This document shows, piece after piece, positions 32,037 to 42,829 of a stretch of 64,000 nucleotides of DNA (its first letter is position 1; each line of letters opens with the position of its first letter). The position numbers and the translations under genes are program-made. The notes under the pieces are model-generated. The model had not been told where the DNA came from, did not search any database, and saw nothing but the letters and a program-made list of their open reading frames with translations. The stretch is from NCBI GenBank assembly GCA_016584305.1, contig JACEEZ010026294.1, positions 68,531-132,530 on the forward strand, written 5' to 3'. This stretch comes from Chionoecetes opilio (Eukaryota > Arthropoda > Malacostraca > Decapoda > Majidae).

Positions 32037-32171
32037 ACGTACCTGAAGGAGATCTTGAAGGAAGTGTGCGACTACAATGTCAAGAATCCTCACCGCAACA
32101 TGTGGGAGCTGAAGCCAGAGTACCGCCACTACAAGTCGGAGGAAACTGCTGCCGACGACCCGGCGGAGTGA
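32037..32171 (+). CDS. GTF2F2: GTF2F2 exon 7 and stop
   Basis: The acceptor ACTTGTGCTTGCAG precedes ACG. The exon encodes TYLKEILKEVCDYNVKNPHR then NMWELKPEYRHYKSEE and an acidic tail ending DDPAE before TGA at 32169-32171. It completes the winged helix (human YLKEILKEIGVQNVKGIHKN). A SINE-like repeat ends only about 25 bp upstream of the acceptor. Confidence 0.95.
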   Translation, partial: TYLKEILKEVCDYNVKNPHRNMWELKPEYRHYKSEETAADDPAE

Positions 32172-32486
32172 TTAGCATTGTCCACTCCCCTAGGAAAGTA
32201 TTAGGTATTTATGTGTTTGATTTATTACTATTTTTTTACAGAATGTTTTAGCGTTATTCACAAAACATGACTGTACCATTTGAGAAGGTGTTTCATTCTA
32301 GCATAGTATTTTCTTGTGTTTATTATTAATCTGACTTACTGTTGAAGTGATATCACTCACAATGGCACTACAGTGTTACCCCAGCTATCTGGCGTGCATG
32401 GGGAAATGTGTGTCCCTGATAGCTGGATTTTCGGGTTGGTTGGGTGCTATTCTTATAAAGACTGCTTTTAGTAGTATCTTAAGTAG

Positions 32487-32492
32487 AATAAA
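32487..32492 (+). terminator. Candidate GTF2F2 polyadenylation signal
   Basis: AATAAA lies 316 nt after the stop codon, in AT-rich DNA. This is the first canonical hexamer seen after the stop. The actual cleavage site is not shown. Confidence 0.45.
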
Positions 32493-32499
32493 ATACTAT

Positions 32500-33830
32500 A
32501 TCTATTCTCACTTTTTACCAGTTGTTTGTATGTGTTCATTTTCTGCTTTAGTTAACACAACACATTTACATTTGGATGGCACCTTGGAAATGACTTATAA
32601 TTAAGGAAGCAGTACAACTATACTGACAAAACACTGCTTAGGTATGTTTATACAAATGGCGGGGAGTATACACAACCGCCAGTGGTGGAAAATGAAACTA
32701 CAGTCAAGGGAACAAATTGCTTGCTGTCGTCGATTATTGATAGTAAAACATATTTTTTTATCTATATATTTTCTCGTCAAACAAATTCCGGTTGCTTGAG
32801 CTTTCCGGATAGTTGAATTCCCAGATAGCTGGGGTTTTACTGTATATCAATACTGATGATTTATATATGGTAAAAATATTGCAATTACATGAAACCAGAT
32901 CTACCCTACATGCCTTGATATTTTAGTGACCTTAGTTTGATATATCAAATATTTAGTTCAGAAATTTTTTCCACATAAGCAAGAATTAATTTATGAAACT
33001 ACAGGAGACTTGCAAGGTGAGCGTCACGCAAGATATGAATTTGCCTATTTATGTATTTATGGGATTGAGACAAGCTCCTCATCTCCCATCTTTTGAAATT
33101 AGATTATCATACTTTTTTTCAATATATTTATGTGTGTACTGCTTGCACACACTACTTCTGCACTGAACCCAGACTATCCGTGTTCTGAACAGCTGAATCT
33201 ATTATCACAAGTTTCATGATGTGACGCATAACACGTCAAAGGGTGGAAAGCGACACGTCAGCTTAACCGAGCTTCTCCACACCTACCACACCCTTACACG
33301 TCCTCTGTGATGGGCCTCACGTGTACCATACAGAGGACTCCCTCCTTGTACACTGGTACACTCATAGCCAAAAGACATTTTTCAAAGGCTAGTGTAGAAC
33401 CAGTGTTTAAGTACACAGCTTATATGCTGCAATAGGATAAGTTAATACAATAATATCTTCTATATGTGGTAGGGAGAATTATGCCATAAGGGGAGAAATG
33501 TGAGCTAGGACTGTAAGAACCACTGCTGTAGGTACCATTGATCTAAGAAGAAGTGCATCATAACGTAAAAGAACAAATATATTTCAGTGGTCCAGAACAT
33601 GGTATATATTTAGCAGCAAGTGCCAGAATAAACAACCACCTTAACATGTAAACATATTTGTATTGCGCAAGTTACGTGATTCCACAATTTCCCCTCCAAT
33701 TTTCCAAAAAGAATCACATGTAGAACTTGCAAGACCCCTGTACTAGTATTTCCTGTGCCTGAAAAGTTGTGGGGACAAGATTATCCTTTGTTCATGTTCA
33801 TGTCACCCTTCTATATACTACAGGTATGTG
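32500..33830. other. Intergenic DNA after GTF2F2
   Basis: No gene or bounded repeat is seen. There is a small motif pair CCAGCTATCTGG (32379) and CCAGATAGCTGG (32820) in inverted orientation. A weak inverted pair GTACACTGGTACAC lies near 33350. Confidence 0.4.
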
Positions 33831-33842
33831 ACTTATGTTAAG

Positions 33843-33938
33843 CAGAGGTGGAACAAGGGGTGTAAAAATGGGGGGGCACCACCCTAAGATGGGGGTGCAC
33901 GTGCCCCCCCTGGCCGCCCCGCAGTTCCGCCACTGCAT
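33843..33938. mobile_element. CAGTGGCGGAA-type short MITE, copy 1
   Basis: CAGAGGTGGAACAAGGGGTG through GCAGTTCCGCCACTG with a GC-rich hairpin core. It matches the copy at 40698-40806. It lies directly against the left arm of the 34-36.6 kb structure. No target duplication is visible. Confidence 0.7.
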
Positions 33939-36655
33939 ATACCATCAGAATCTGGCGTATAAAACAAAAAAACAAAAATATGAAGGAAAAAATGAATATC
34001 AGGAAAAAAAGTTAATTACTCACTATGAGAATTGGAACCGAAAATAGAAAGAAGAGCAAAATTCTTGAAAAAAGTCATACACCATCAGAATCTGGCGTAT
34101 AAAAACAAAAAAACAAATATATGAAGGGAAAAAATAATATCAGTAAAAAAAAGTTAATTACTCACTGTATCAAAATTGGAACCGAAAATAGAAAGAGCAA
34201 AATTCTTTAAAAAAAAGTCATATACCATCAGAATCTGGTGTAAAAACAAAAACTAATTGGAAAAAAAGAATCTCAGAAAAAAAGTTAATTACTCACTAGC
34301 AAAATTGGAACCGAAAATAGAACAAGTAAAATTCTTGAAAAAAGTCATATGCCAAGAAAAAGTCACGAATCCATAAATGTAATAGAATAAGTCAGGAATA
34401 AAGTCAGGAATCCATAAATACAATAGAAAGTCAGGAATCCATATATATCACAGAAAAAGTCAGGAATCCATAAATGTAATAGAAAAAGTCAGGAATCCAT
34501 AAAGATAATAGAAAAAGTCAGGAATCCATAATATAATAGAACAAGTCAGGAATCCATAATATAATAGAACAAGTCAGGAATCCATAATATAATAGAACAA
34601 GTCAGGAATCCATAATATAATAGAAAAAGCAAAGAATCTATAAATATTATAGAAAAAGTCAGGAATCCATGAATATAATAAAAAAAAGTCAGGAATCCAT
34701 AAAATTATATATTGGAAAAAGTCAGGAATCCATAAATATAATAGAAAAAGTCAGGAATCCATAAATATAATAGAAAAAGTCAGGAATCCGTAAATATAAT
34801 AGAAAAAGTCAGGAATCCATAAATATAATAGAAAAGTCAGGAATCCATAAATATAATAGAAAAGTCAGGAATCCATAAATATAATAGAAAAGTCAGGAAT
34901 CCATAAATATAATAGAAAAAGTCAGGAATCCATAAATATAACAGAAAAAGTCAGGAATCCATAAATATAATAGAAAAAGTCAGGAATCCATAAATATAAT
35001 AGAAAGAGTCAGGAATCCATAAATATAATAGAAAAGTCAGGAATCCATAAATATAATAGAAAAGTCAGGAATCCATAAATATAATAGAAAAAGTTTAGAA
35101 TCCATAAATATAATAGAAAAAGTCAGGAATCCATAAATATAATAGAAAAGTCAGGAATCCATAAATATAATAGAAAAGTCAGGAATCCATAAATATAATA
35201 GAAAAAGTCTAGAATCCATAAATATAATAGAAAAAGTCAGGAATCCATAAATATAATAGAAAAGTCAGGAATCCATAAATATAATAGAAAAAGTCAGGAA
35301 TCCATAAATATAATAGAAAAGTCAGGAATCCATAAATATAATAGAATATGTTGGTATCCATAAATATAATAGAAAAGTCAGGAATCCATAAATATAATAG
35401 AAAAGTCAGGAATCCATAAATATAATAGAATATGTTGGTATCCATAAATATAATAGAAAAAGTCAGGAATCCATAAATATAATAGAAAAGTCAGGAATCC
35501 ATAAATATAATAGAAAAAGTCAGGAATCCATAAATATAATAGAAAAAGTCAGGAATCCATAAATATAATAGAAAAAGTCAGGAATCCATAAATATAATAG
35601 AAAAAGTCAGGAATCCATAAATATAATAGAAAAAGTCAGGAATCCATAAATAATAGAAAAAGTCAGGAATCCATAAATATAATAGAAAAAGTCAGGAATC
35701 CATAAATATAATAGAAAAAGTCAGGAATCCATAAATATAATAGAAAAAGTCAGGAATCCATAAATATAATAGAAAAAGTCAGGAATCCATAAATATAATA
35801 GAAAAAGTCAGGAATCCATATATATAATAAAAAATTCATGAATTCATACTTTTTATACACCCGATTCTGAAGGTATGTCACTTTTTTTCAAGAATTTTGC
35901 TCTATTTTCGGTTCCAATTTTGATACAGTGAGTAATAAACTTTTTCTTTCATATTTTTGTTTTTCTGGTTTTTATACGCCAGATTCTGATGGTAGCTATA
36001 TGATCTTTTTTCAAGAATTTTGTTCTTTCTATTTTCGGTTCCAATTTTGATACAGTGAGTAGGTAATAAACTATTTTTGCCTTATATTCTTTTTTTCCTT
36101 CATATCTTAGTTTTTTTTTTTTATATACGCCAGATTCTGATGGTATATAACTTTTTTCAAAAATTTTGCTCTTCATTCTATTTTCGGTTCCAATTATGAT
36201 AGTACAGTGAGTAATTAACTTTTTTCCCTTATATTCTTTTTTTCTTCATATTTTAGTGTTTTCGTTTTTATACGCCAGATTCTGATAGTATTTGACTTTT
36301 CTTCAAGAATTTTGCTGTATATTTTCGGTTAAAATTTTGATACAGTGAGTAATTAACTTTTTAATCCTGAATTTCTGTTTTTCCTTATATGTTTTTTTGT
36401 TTTTATACACCAGATTCTGATGGTATATGATTTTTTTTTAAAGAATTTACCTCTTTCTATTTTCGGTTCCAATACAGTGAGTAATTTACTTTTTTTCCTG
36501 ATATTCTTTTTTTCCTTCATAATTTTATTTTTTTCTTCTTATACGCCAGATTCTGATATGACTTTTTTTCAAGAATTTTGCTCTTCTGTCTATTTTCAGT
36601 TCCAATTTTGATACAGTGAATAATTTACTTTTTTTTCTGATATTCTTTTTTTCCT
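33939..36655. repeat. 2.7-kb palindromic satellite structure
   Basis: The left arm has about three, and the right arm about six inverted, tandem copies of a roughly 125-bp unit. Key words of the unit are ACCATCAGAATCTGGCGTAT, GTTAATTACTCACT and AATTGGAACCGAAAATAGAA. Between the arms lies the 29-bp array 34375-35835. It is AT-rich and has no coding signal. Confidence 0.85.
34375..35835. repeat. 29-bp satellite, about 50 copies
   Basis: Unit AAAGTCAGGAATCCATAAAT plus ATAATAGAA, 27-29 bp through A-run variation. Variant units (GTTGGTATCCAT, GTCTAGAATCC) recur in blocks, indicating local block duplication. The minus frame MDTNIFYYIYGFLTFLLYLW repeats is a product of the array. Confidence 0.95.
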
Positions 36656-36699
36656 TCAATCAATCACCTCTTATCCTTTTTTTTACATTAATTTGTTGA

Positions 36700-36813
<114 letters not shown>

Positions 36814-37056
36814 CCATTATTCGCACTTTTATCACAAGTTTCCATTATTTCTCAGCGTCATTTTTTCTCCGCTGTGTACGCGTTCCATGTGCGTGTGTGC
36901 GTGTACGTGTGTATGTGATTCATCCACGGCCTGATCACGCACCCGCCTGCTGTTACCCTGCCTAGTAGACAAACCTCTGGGTAAATAAAGCTGGGACCTG
37001 AAACACCAAATTGGCAAATCATCTTGCTCAAAAGGGATAGTATACTGCCCGCGTTA

Positions 37057-37112
37057 CAGGAACTACCACGTATGTCTACCGGCCTCTAGTATAGCTTCCT
37101 TATGTTCTTACG
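37057..37112 (-). repeat. SINE-like repeat fragment
   Basis: CAGGAACTACCACGTATGTC through TAGCTTCCTTATGTTCTTA is the complement of the 24359 repeat's first 55 bases. Confidence 0.65.
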
Positions 37113-37514
37113 TTACAGTTATCATTGGTGTTATAAGGAAACAAAGAGTGACATGGGGTTTGCGGTAAAATTCTAGAGTCCTTTCCCGCCCTTAGTAGTG
37201 GGCTTTTTTTCCTACAGACCTTCCCAGATCCCTTCAAGTACCTCTAGAACGTAATTATAAAGTAGGGGAGAGATAAAAGAAGAAGAAGAAAAAAAACTAA
37301 CCTAACCTCAATCATAGACCACTGTAAATCTGGACTGCGCACGGAATATCGGCCTGTTGCACAATGGCCCCAAAGTTGGAGCGCCTGTTTTCAACTTCAC
37401 TGTTAACTCGATAACCAGGAAGGATATCGACGCAAATTTTCGTAGGTTTTCAGTTCATAATATAAAGGATTCAATTTCAAACAAAAACAAACATAAATTA
37501 TTTGTCAAGTACAA

Positions 37515-37703
<189 letters not shown>

Positions 37704-38081
37704 ACAAACAATAAATTCACTATGCCAGGCAACACACTACATAATAAACAAACTATTTAATGAACTAGGCTACACACTAACAAACAATAAACTAACTATA
37801 CCAGGCTACACCTCATCATCGTCATTATAAAAAAACCCGCCTCCGTGTTTACAAGGGTGGGCAGGGTAGAGGCTCGGGGAAAGAGAGAACAAACAGTAGA
37901 AGTAGTAAAGATCACCCAGTGAAATGGGTCACAGCCTTTCACTCTCCCATTCAAGCCTTCAGAGATACTTCAAAGACTTCCCCCCCAAACGCACATTTTC
38001 CACAACATAAGTCGCCTCATCTGAGTGTGAGCTACACTAATAAACAATAAATACAAAACACTCAGCCTTCAACTTTTAGTT

Positions 38082-38705
38082 TTATACGAATTGCAACCAG
38101 TCAGCTTTTTCTTCTTGTCTGTGTTCAGGTTGCGAGACACTTGCACTGTTTTTACGCTTGGCATTCACTTCACTATTATTTTCTATGCTGTAATTAGATG
38201 TGAAGGCATTGAACAGGGCACCTGCAATTGAAAAGTACACCTCGAGAAAACTGGTTGTTGGCACAGCGCAATGTGGGTCGTCTTCCTCCCCAAAGGTGTC
38301 AATGACCTGCTGGAAGGTCGCCTTGGGCTTGCTGCAGCCGAACAGGGTATACCTCGTCGCCTTCTCCTTCCAAAGCCTATATGGCTATTATATAAGCCTA
38401 TATAAAGTATATATGACACACGTCCTTGGTGAGAGAGACAGCGAACTGGGAGGGACACACGAGCCTCCCGCGACTCAACAAATCTGTGAATGATTTCACG
38501 GCGACGACCACATCCTGCCCGCGTAACTCCACATCCTCGTCGTCACCCACTTGTACGTTCACCTCAGCATGTTCACGTGGTCTCCTTGTTCACGAGGTCA
38601 TAGCAGGACCCACACTTGTAAATGTTTAAGACCGAATGTGCCAGGTAACCGGCACGTAACCAATTGATTTTGACACAAGGGCTTGAATCGGTAGCAACCT
38701 TTTAT
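38082..38705 (-). pseudogene. P/THAP9-type transposase C-terminal remnant
   Basis: On the minus strand the first frame (about 38705-38580) reads RAGYLAHSVLNIYKCGSCYD, resembling the YIAGYvA..l.. kCxxC block of P-element/THAP9 transposase C-termini. A frameshift near 38575 leads to DVVVAVKSFTDLLSRGRLVC then PSQFAVSLTKDVCH (the SrGgLxxPS block). After stops in a TATATAGGCTTATA patch (38370-38410), a third frame reads FGCSKPKATFQQVIDTFGEE to the stop at 38082. Frameshift and stops mark it as dead. The family call rests on motif pattern only. Confidence 0.5.
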
Positions 38706-39011
38706 GTCACAGTAATAAAAACATGCACGGAATAATAAAAAATACAAAAAACGCACACTTATGGAGATGAGTGCGGTAGTACAGCTTCCCACACCAAGCG
38801 TTCTATTGAAACTGACGATCCCCGTTGGGGCCAGTCACTGATCTATATAACATGGATCGCGGAAGCCTGGCTCAGCACTGGTTCCAACTGTCCGCCATCT
38901 TGTCGTAACCAAAACAAAGCCTTGTTTCTGCGGCTCGCGTTGCTGTCTGGCTGTGTTATCGCCTCGTCATGCCAAGCTGTGCTTGCTGTCTGGCTGTGTT
39001 ATCACCTCGTC

Positions 39012-39079
39012 ATGCCAAGCTGTGCTGTTATGTCCTGTACAAACAGACCAGGACCTGGAAGTGGCAAATCTTTCCACCT
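39012..39079 (+). CDS. THAP-domain first exon
   Basis: It encodes MPSCAVMSCTNRPGPGSGKS then FHL and ends at a consensus donor CACCT|GTGAGTAAC. This is the start of a THAP zinc finger (C2CH): C4 and C9 are the first zinc ligands, and NR....SFHxF is the diagnostic following motif. THAP domains are N-terminal DNA-binding modules of P-type transposases and related host proteins. A 45-bp tandem duplication (38943-39030) has copied the start codon and MPSCA region, giving two possible starts. No in-frame downstream exon is recognised within the element. Confidence 0.7.
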
Positions 39080-39088
39080 GTGAGTAAC

Positions 39089-39315
39089 ACCACACACACA
39101 CACACACACTCACCCACCACACACACACACACCCACCACACACACCCACACACACACACACCCACCACACACACACACCCACCACACACACACACACACA
39201 CCCACCACACACACACACGCACCCACCACACACACGCACCCACCACACACACACGCACGCACCCACCACACACCCACGCACCCACCCACACACCCACACC
39301 CACACACACCCAGAC
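39089..39315. repeat. CCACACA/CACACGC compound microsatellite
   Basis: About 225 bp of CA with regularly spaced CCCACCACA breaks, starting ten bases after the THAP exon donor. Confidence 0.9.
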
Positions 39316-39718
39316 ACCCAAGTTGTTTCGTAGTCTAAATGAAACCATAGTCGTTTCGTACACTCAGCTCAGAGTTTAACTTGACTACTAGAGTTACGAA
39401 ACGACACCAGGTATGTACGAAAATACTCAAAATCAGTGTACGAAACTAACTACTTTCAATTCAATATACCTAATTAAGAAAGGTTTTTTGATTAGGCCAA
39501 AGGTTTTTGATTAATTTAAACTTCCTGTAATCCCCGAGAGTAGCTTCTATGGACCACTGTGGCCCGCGCCGTACCCGTGGCCGCGGCGGTACGGGGCTGA
39601 CGCCGTTATAGTGGACGAGAACTGCGCGTTCGCTCATTAGGTCAGACACACACACACTCGGTGGTTCGCTCATTAGGTCTGTACACTGCACTCTTAGCCT
39701 CTCGCTTTACCACATACA

Positions 39719-40010
39719 CCACACCTGTCACTACACACTTGTACGGCCTCGCAACACACCTGTCACTACACACCTGTACGGCCTCGCAACACACCTGTCA
39801 CTACACACCTGTACGGCCTCGCAAAACACCTGTCACTACACACCTGTACGGCCTCGCAACACACCTGTCACTACACACCTGTACGGCCTCGCAAGGCACC
39901 TGTCACTACACACCTGTACGGCCTCGCAACACACCTGTCACTACACACCTGTACGGCCTCGCAAGACACCTGTCACTACACACCTGTACGGCCTCGCAAC
40001 ACACCTGTTG
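39719..40010. repeat. 35-bp minisatellite
   Basis: Eight copies of ACACCTGTCACTACACACCT plus GTACGGCCTCGCAAC, nearly identical, with exact 35-bp period. A 124-residue frame spans it on the + strand, but the 35-bp period is not a multiple of three and the frame changes each copy. It is rejected as a gene. Confidence 0.95.
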
Positions 40011-40069
40011 TCTGTGTATCACCGTAAATAAATGACTTGGAAGGTTCGACGATGCACTAGGTTGGAAGT

Positions 40070-40180
40070 TTAGTAGTAGTAGTAGTAGGTGTTAATAGTA
40101 GTTGTAGGTGGTAATAGTAGTACTAGGTGGTAATAGTAGTAGTAGTAGTAGGTGTTAATAGTAGTAGTAGGTGGTAATAT
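40070..40180. repeat. TAG-rich minisatellite
   Basis: About five copies of a unit of roughly 22-25 bp with AGTAGTAGTAGGTG(G/T)TAAT. Confidence 0.8.
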
Positions 40181-40697
40181 AGGCTATCACATGCCAGCAG
40201 CCAACACCCAGCCACTGCCTGGCCGGCCCATGTATTTGTTTTGGTTATTTCAAGATGGCGGCTGGTGACTTCAGTATCTCGGCCACAGCTAGCCCAGATC
40301 CGCGATCCATGTTATATAGATCAGTGGGGCCAGTATGCAGCGCGGCGATTTCAAAACACTGGCGCGTAAACAGTCCAGAGATATAGTGGCTATGCCTCAT
40401 TATAACCTAACCTAACCTGGTAAAATTGTTCCGCCACTGGTCGTGACTCGCCGTGACGCCTTGATACAGGTACACTACGGGATAATTACTCGTTAATTAA
40501 GCGTCAGAATTCTTGTTACCAACGCGAATGGTTGGTGGTTGCAGTTATACGCCTCTCATCTCATCTCAAATCCTTAACTTTCTTTTTGTGATAAGTAAGT
40601 CCACTTCATATCCAACCAACCAAACCAAATTAGTTTCCTATTGCAACATTTTCTTAAATGAATAAGTTTATGGGTGGACTATACAGTATATAGGAAG

Positions 40698-40806
40698 CAG
40701 TGGCGGAACAAGGGGTGTAAAAATGGGGGGGCACCCGGGGGGGGCACCACCCCAAGATGGGGGGGGGGCACGTGCCCCCCCAGGCCCCCCCGCAGTTCCG
40801 CCACTG
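40698..40806. mobile_element. CAGTGGCGGAA-type short MITE, copy 2
   Basis: CAGTGGCGGAACAAGGGGTG through CGCAGTTCCGCCACTG. The perfect terminal inverted repeat CAGTGGCGGAAC surrounds a G/C hairpin. A bare right terminus, GTACGCCACTGAGTATG, lies near 42822. Confidence 0.8.
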
Positions 40807-40859
40807 TGTGTGTGTTCTGCTGCCTGAGTTTGTCCATCATCACTGATAAAAAGTAGGGG

Positions 40860-42240
40860 AGATGTTCTATGATTCCTTCACCAAACATCCATTGCCTTCC
40901 CTACACTAAGCTCTAACCATGATATTACTAATAGAGTTAGGAGGTTTTAACCTACTAACCTAACCGAACCACTCTTGAAAGTTATCATGTCATTTCATTA
41001 TCAATGTTATCAAATATATAAAAAAAAATCTAAACTCTTCGAACTCTGGAACTTTCCCCGAACCCCCCAGCTAAATTGGCTGGCTGCGCTCTTGTCGATT
41101 TGTAGGGGCCCAGAATCCCTAACAGCACCAGGGCCCAATGGTGTCTCTACCTGGCCTTGCATATACCCAACAATATGTACTAGGCATGAGTGAAATGGTT
41201 GAACATTCGTAGTTGAACACACGTAGAGCTTTCCCTATTTAGTATTCGACCCACACACAGGCCAGTATCTCCTTCCCCCTACACCTTGCCCATTTTCATT
41301 GTTCATTCACTATTTTTATCATTGCCATTGTTATTATTGTCATCATTAACATTAACATTACCATACGGAACAACAAATTACATATCTTGTACTCTCTCTC
41401 TCTCTCTCTCTCATGATTCTAAATATTCTCGAAATTCCCATTTTTTCTCTCGTCTTCTCTTTTCCTTTTTAATCAATTTCTAATGGAATGCTTGCACTCT
41501 CACTCCTCGAGTCCGTTCGCTTCTCCTCCTCTGATTCTTGAAAAATATGCTTGAAATTCCCCATTTTTCTTTATGTTTCATCTTTCACTTTAATAGTACT
41601 GTTCTTAATGGAAATGCTTATGGAATTTAGTTTTTTGACCTATTCTTGTCTCTCTAATATCTAATATCTTTCCTATACCACTTCACACTTTATTATGTTG
41701 ATTTTGATATTCATGATCTATGGTCATATGGTCTAATACTTGCTATCCTATCCATCCGAGGCCAGTGTCTGAAGCACTGTGGTCTTGAAGTCTTGCCGAA
41801 CCCAGAATTGCTAGTTAGGATGTCAGGTTGTAGTCTGTAACTGTTTTCAGCTTAGCTTTTTAAACTATAAGGATCTGATTTAAGGATATGTACATAATTT
41901 TACGTTTTTTACCTATCTTGTAAGCTTAGCATTGCATAGATAATAATGATGATAATAATAATGCTGATGACAAGATTATTTTATGAAATCTGTGTCAGCA
42001 TATAATGGCTAAGAATACTGTCAGAAATTCACATAGCATATAAGATGGCAAATGTAAGGCAAAGACCGACTACCTAGCGAGGCCCTGCCGCTGATTCGGT
42101 AAAACATACTCTCCTACATATGTAAAGCCAGGCTTTTCTTTCCTGAGTGCTTTTAGCCATCTACAAGTCATATATATATTACATATACCATGGCGTACGA
42201 GGGGAGCCATCGCATGCCCACCTTGCAAAGAGAAAATATA
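40860..42240. other. Intergenic DNA, no gene seen
   Basis: It contains a short (TC)n near 41394-41412, and two loosely similar T-rich stretches (41415-41480, 41530-41600: TTCTTGAAAAATATGCTTGA / TTCTAAATATTCTCGAAATT). The segment GCCAGGCTTTTCTTTCCTGA to TGGCGTACGAGGGGAGCCAT at 42128-42210 shows no known homology. Confidence 0.4.
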
Positions 42241-42718
42241 ACATATATATATAAATAGCACCAATATTTATATATTATATATATATATTTATTTATTTTA
42301 TATTATATATATATATGATATATATAGATGTAAAATTTGACGTTTATTTAAAAAAATTGGTTTTTTTTTTCTTTATTTTTATATTATTATATATTTTAGA
42401 TACTTATTTTTAATTTTTTTTTTATTTTATTTTATATATTTTTATTTTTTTATTTTTTATTTTTATAATTTTTTTTTTTATTTTATATATTTTTTTTATT
42501 TTATTTATTTTATTTTTTGATTTTATTTATTATTATTTTATATATATTATATATATATTATATTTGATTTTTTATTATTTATTTATTTTATTATATATTA
42601 TTTTTTATTTTTTATTTTTTTTTTTCATTTTTTTCTATTTTTTTTTTTATTATATTATATATTATTAATTAATTATATATATTATATATATTATATATAT
42701 ATATATTATGTATATATA

Positions 42719-42765
<47 letters not shown>

Positions 42766-42803
42766 TATATATATATATATATATATATTGCCCCCCCCCC
42801 CCC
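42240..42803. repeat. T/A low-complexity tract ending in poly-C
   Basis: About 550 bp consisting almost only of T and A in TTTTATTTTA and TATATA patterns, ending with (TA)n and a C14 run at 42790-42803. No coding capacity. Confidence 0.95.
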
Positions 42804-42829
42804 TTTTTTCAATTTTCTGGGTACGCCAC

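Larger units (their letters stand above)
10542..32171 (+). other. GTF2F2: Gene span: TFIIF beta subunit (GTF2F2/RAP30), seven coding exons
   Basis: The coding exons are 10542-10610, 20915-20982, 21698-21834, 22200-22292, 24112-24236, 24571-24714 and 32037-32171. They sum to 771 nt, encoding 256 residues plus stop, and every junction keeps frame with GT..AG borders. The protein is the small subunit of general factor TFIIF, which binds RNA polymerase II, brings it to the preinitiation complex and suppresses non-specific DNA binding; it acts in the nucleus. The N-terminal dimerisation part (WLVK, VGKLRI), the middle linker and the C-terminal winged helix (EKHQYYNIKDL, YLKEILKEVCDYNVKNPH, WELKPEYRHY) are all present. 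The human protein is 249 residues. Exon boundaries are read from sequence without transcript support. Confidence 0.93.
38836..40326. mobile_element. 1.5-kb P-like non-autonomous DNA transposon
   Basis: The inverted termini begin CACTGATCTATATAACATGG and continue ATCGCGGA on both sides. The exact 8-bp duplication GGGCCAGT flanks them (38828-38835, 40327-40334). The Drosophila P element also makes 8-bp duplications with a GC-rich GGCCAGAC-like target and has an inverted terminus starting CATGATGAAATAACATA. Inside are a THAP first exon (39012-39079), CCACA/CA repeats (39089-39315) and a 35-bp minisatellite (39719-40010). No transposase body is left inside. Confidence 0.8.

Noticed and set aside
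34375..35835. Regular 29-bp repeats resembling a CRISPR array
   Set aside because: There are no unique spacers; units abut directly. The setting is eukaryotic with introns and no cas genes. It is a satellite.
39661..40035. 124-residue repeat protein
   Set aside because: It is carried by an exact 35-bp minisatellite; no conserved motif and no splice or promoter support.
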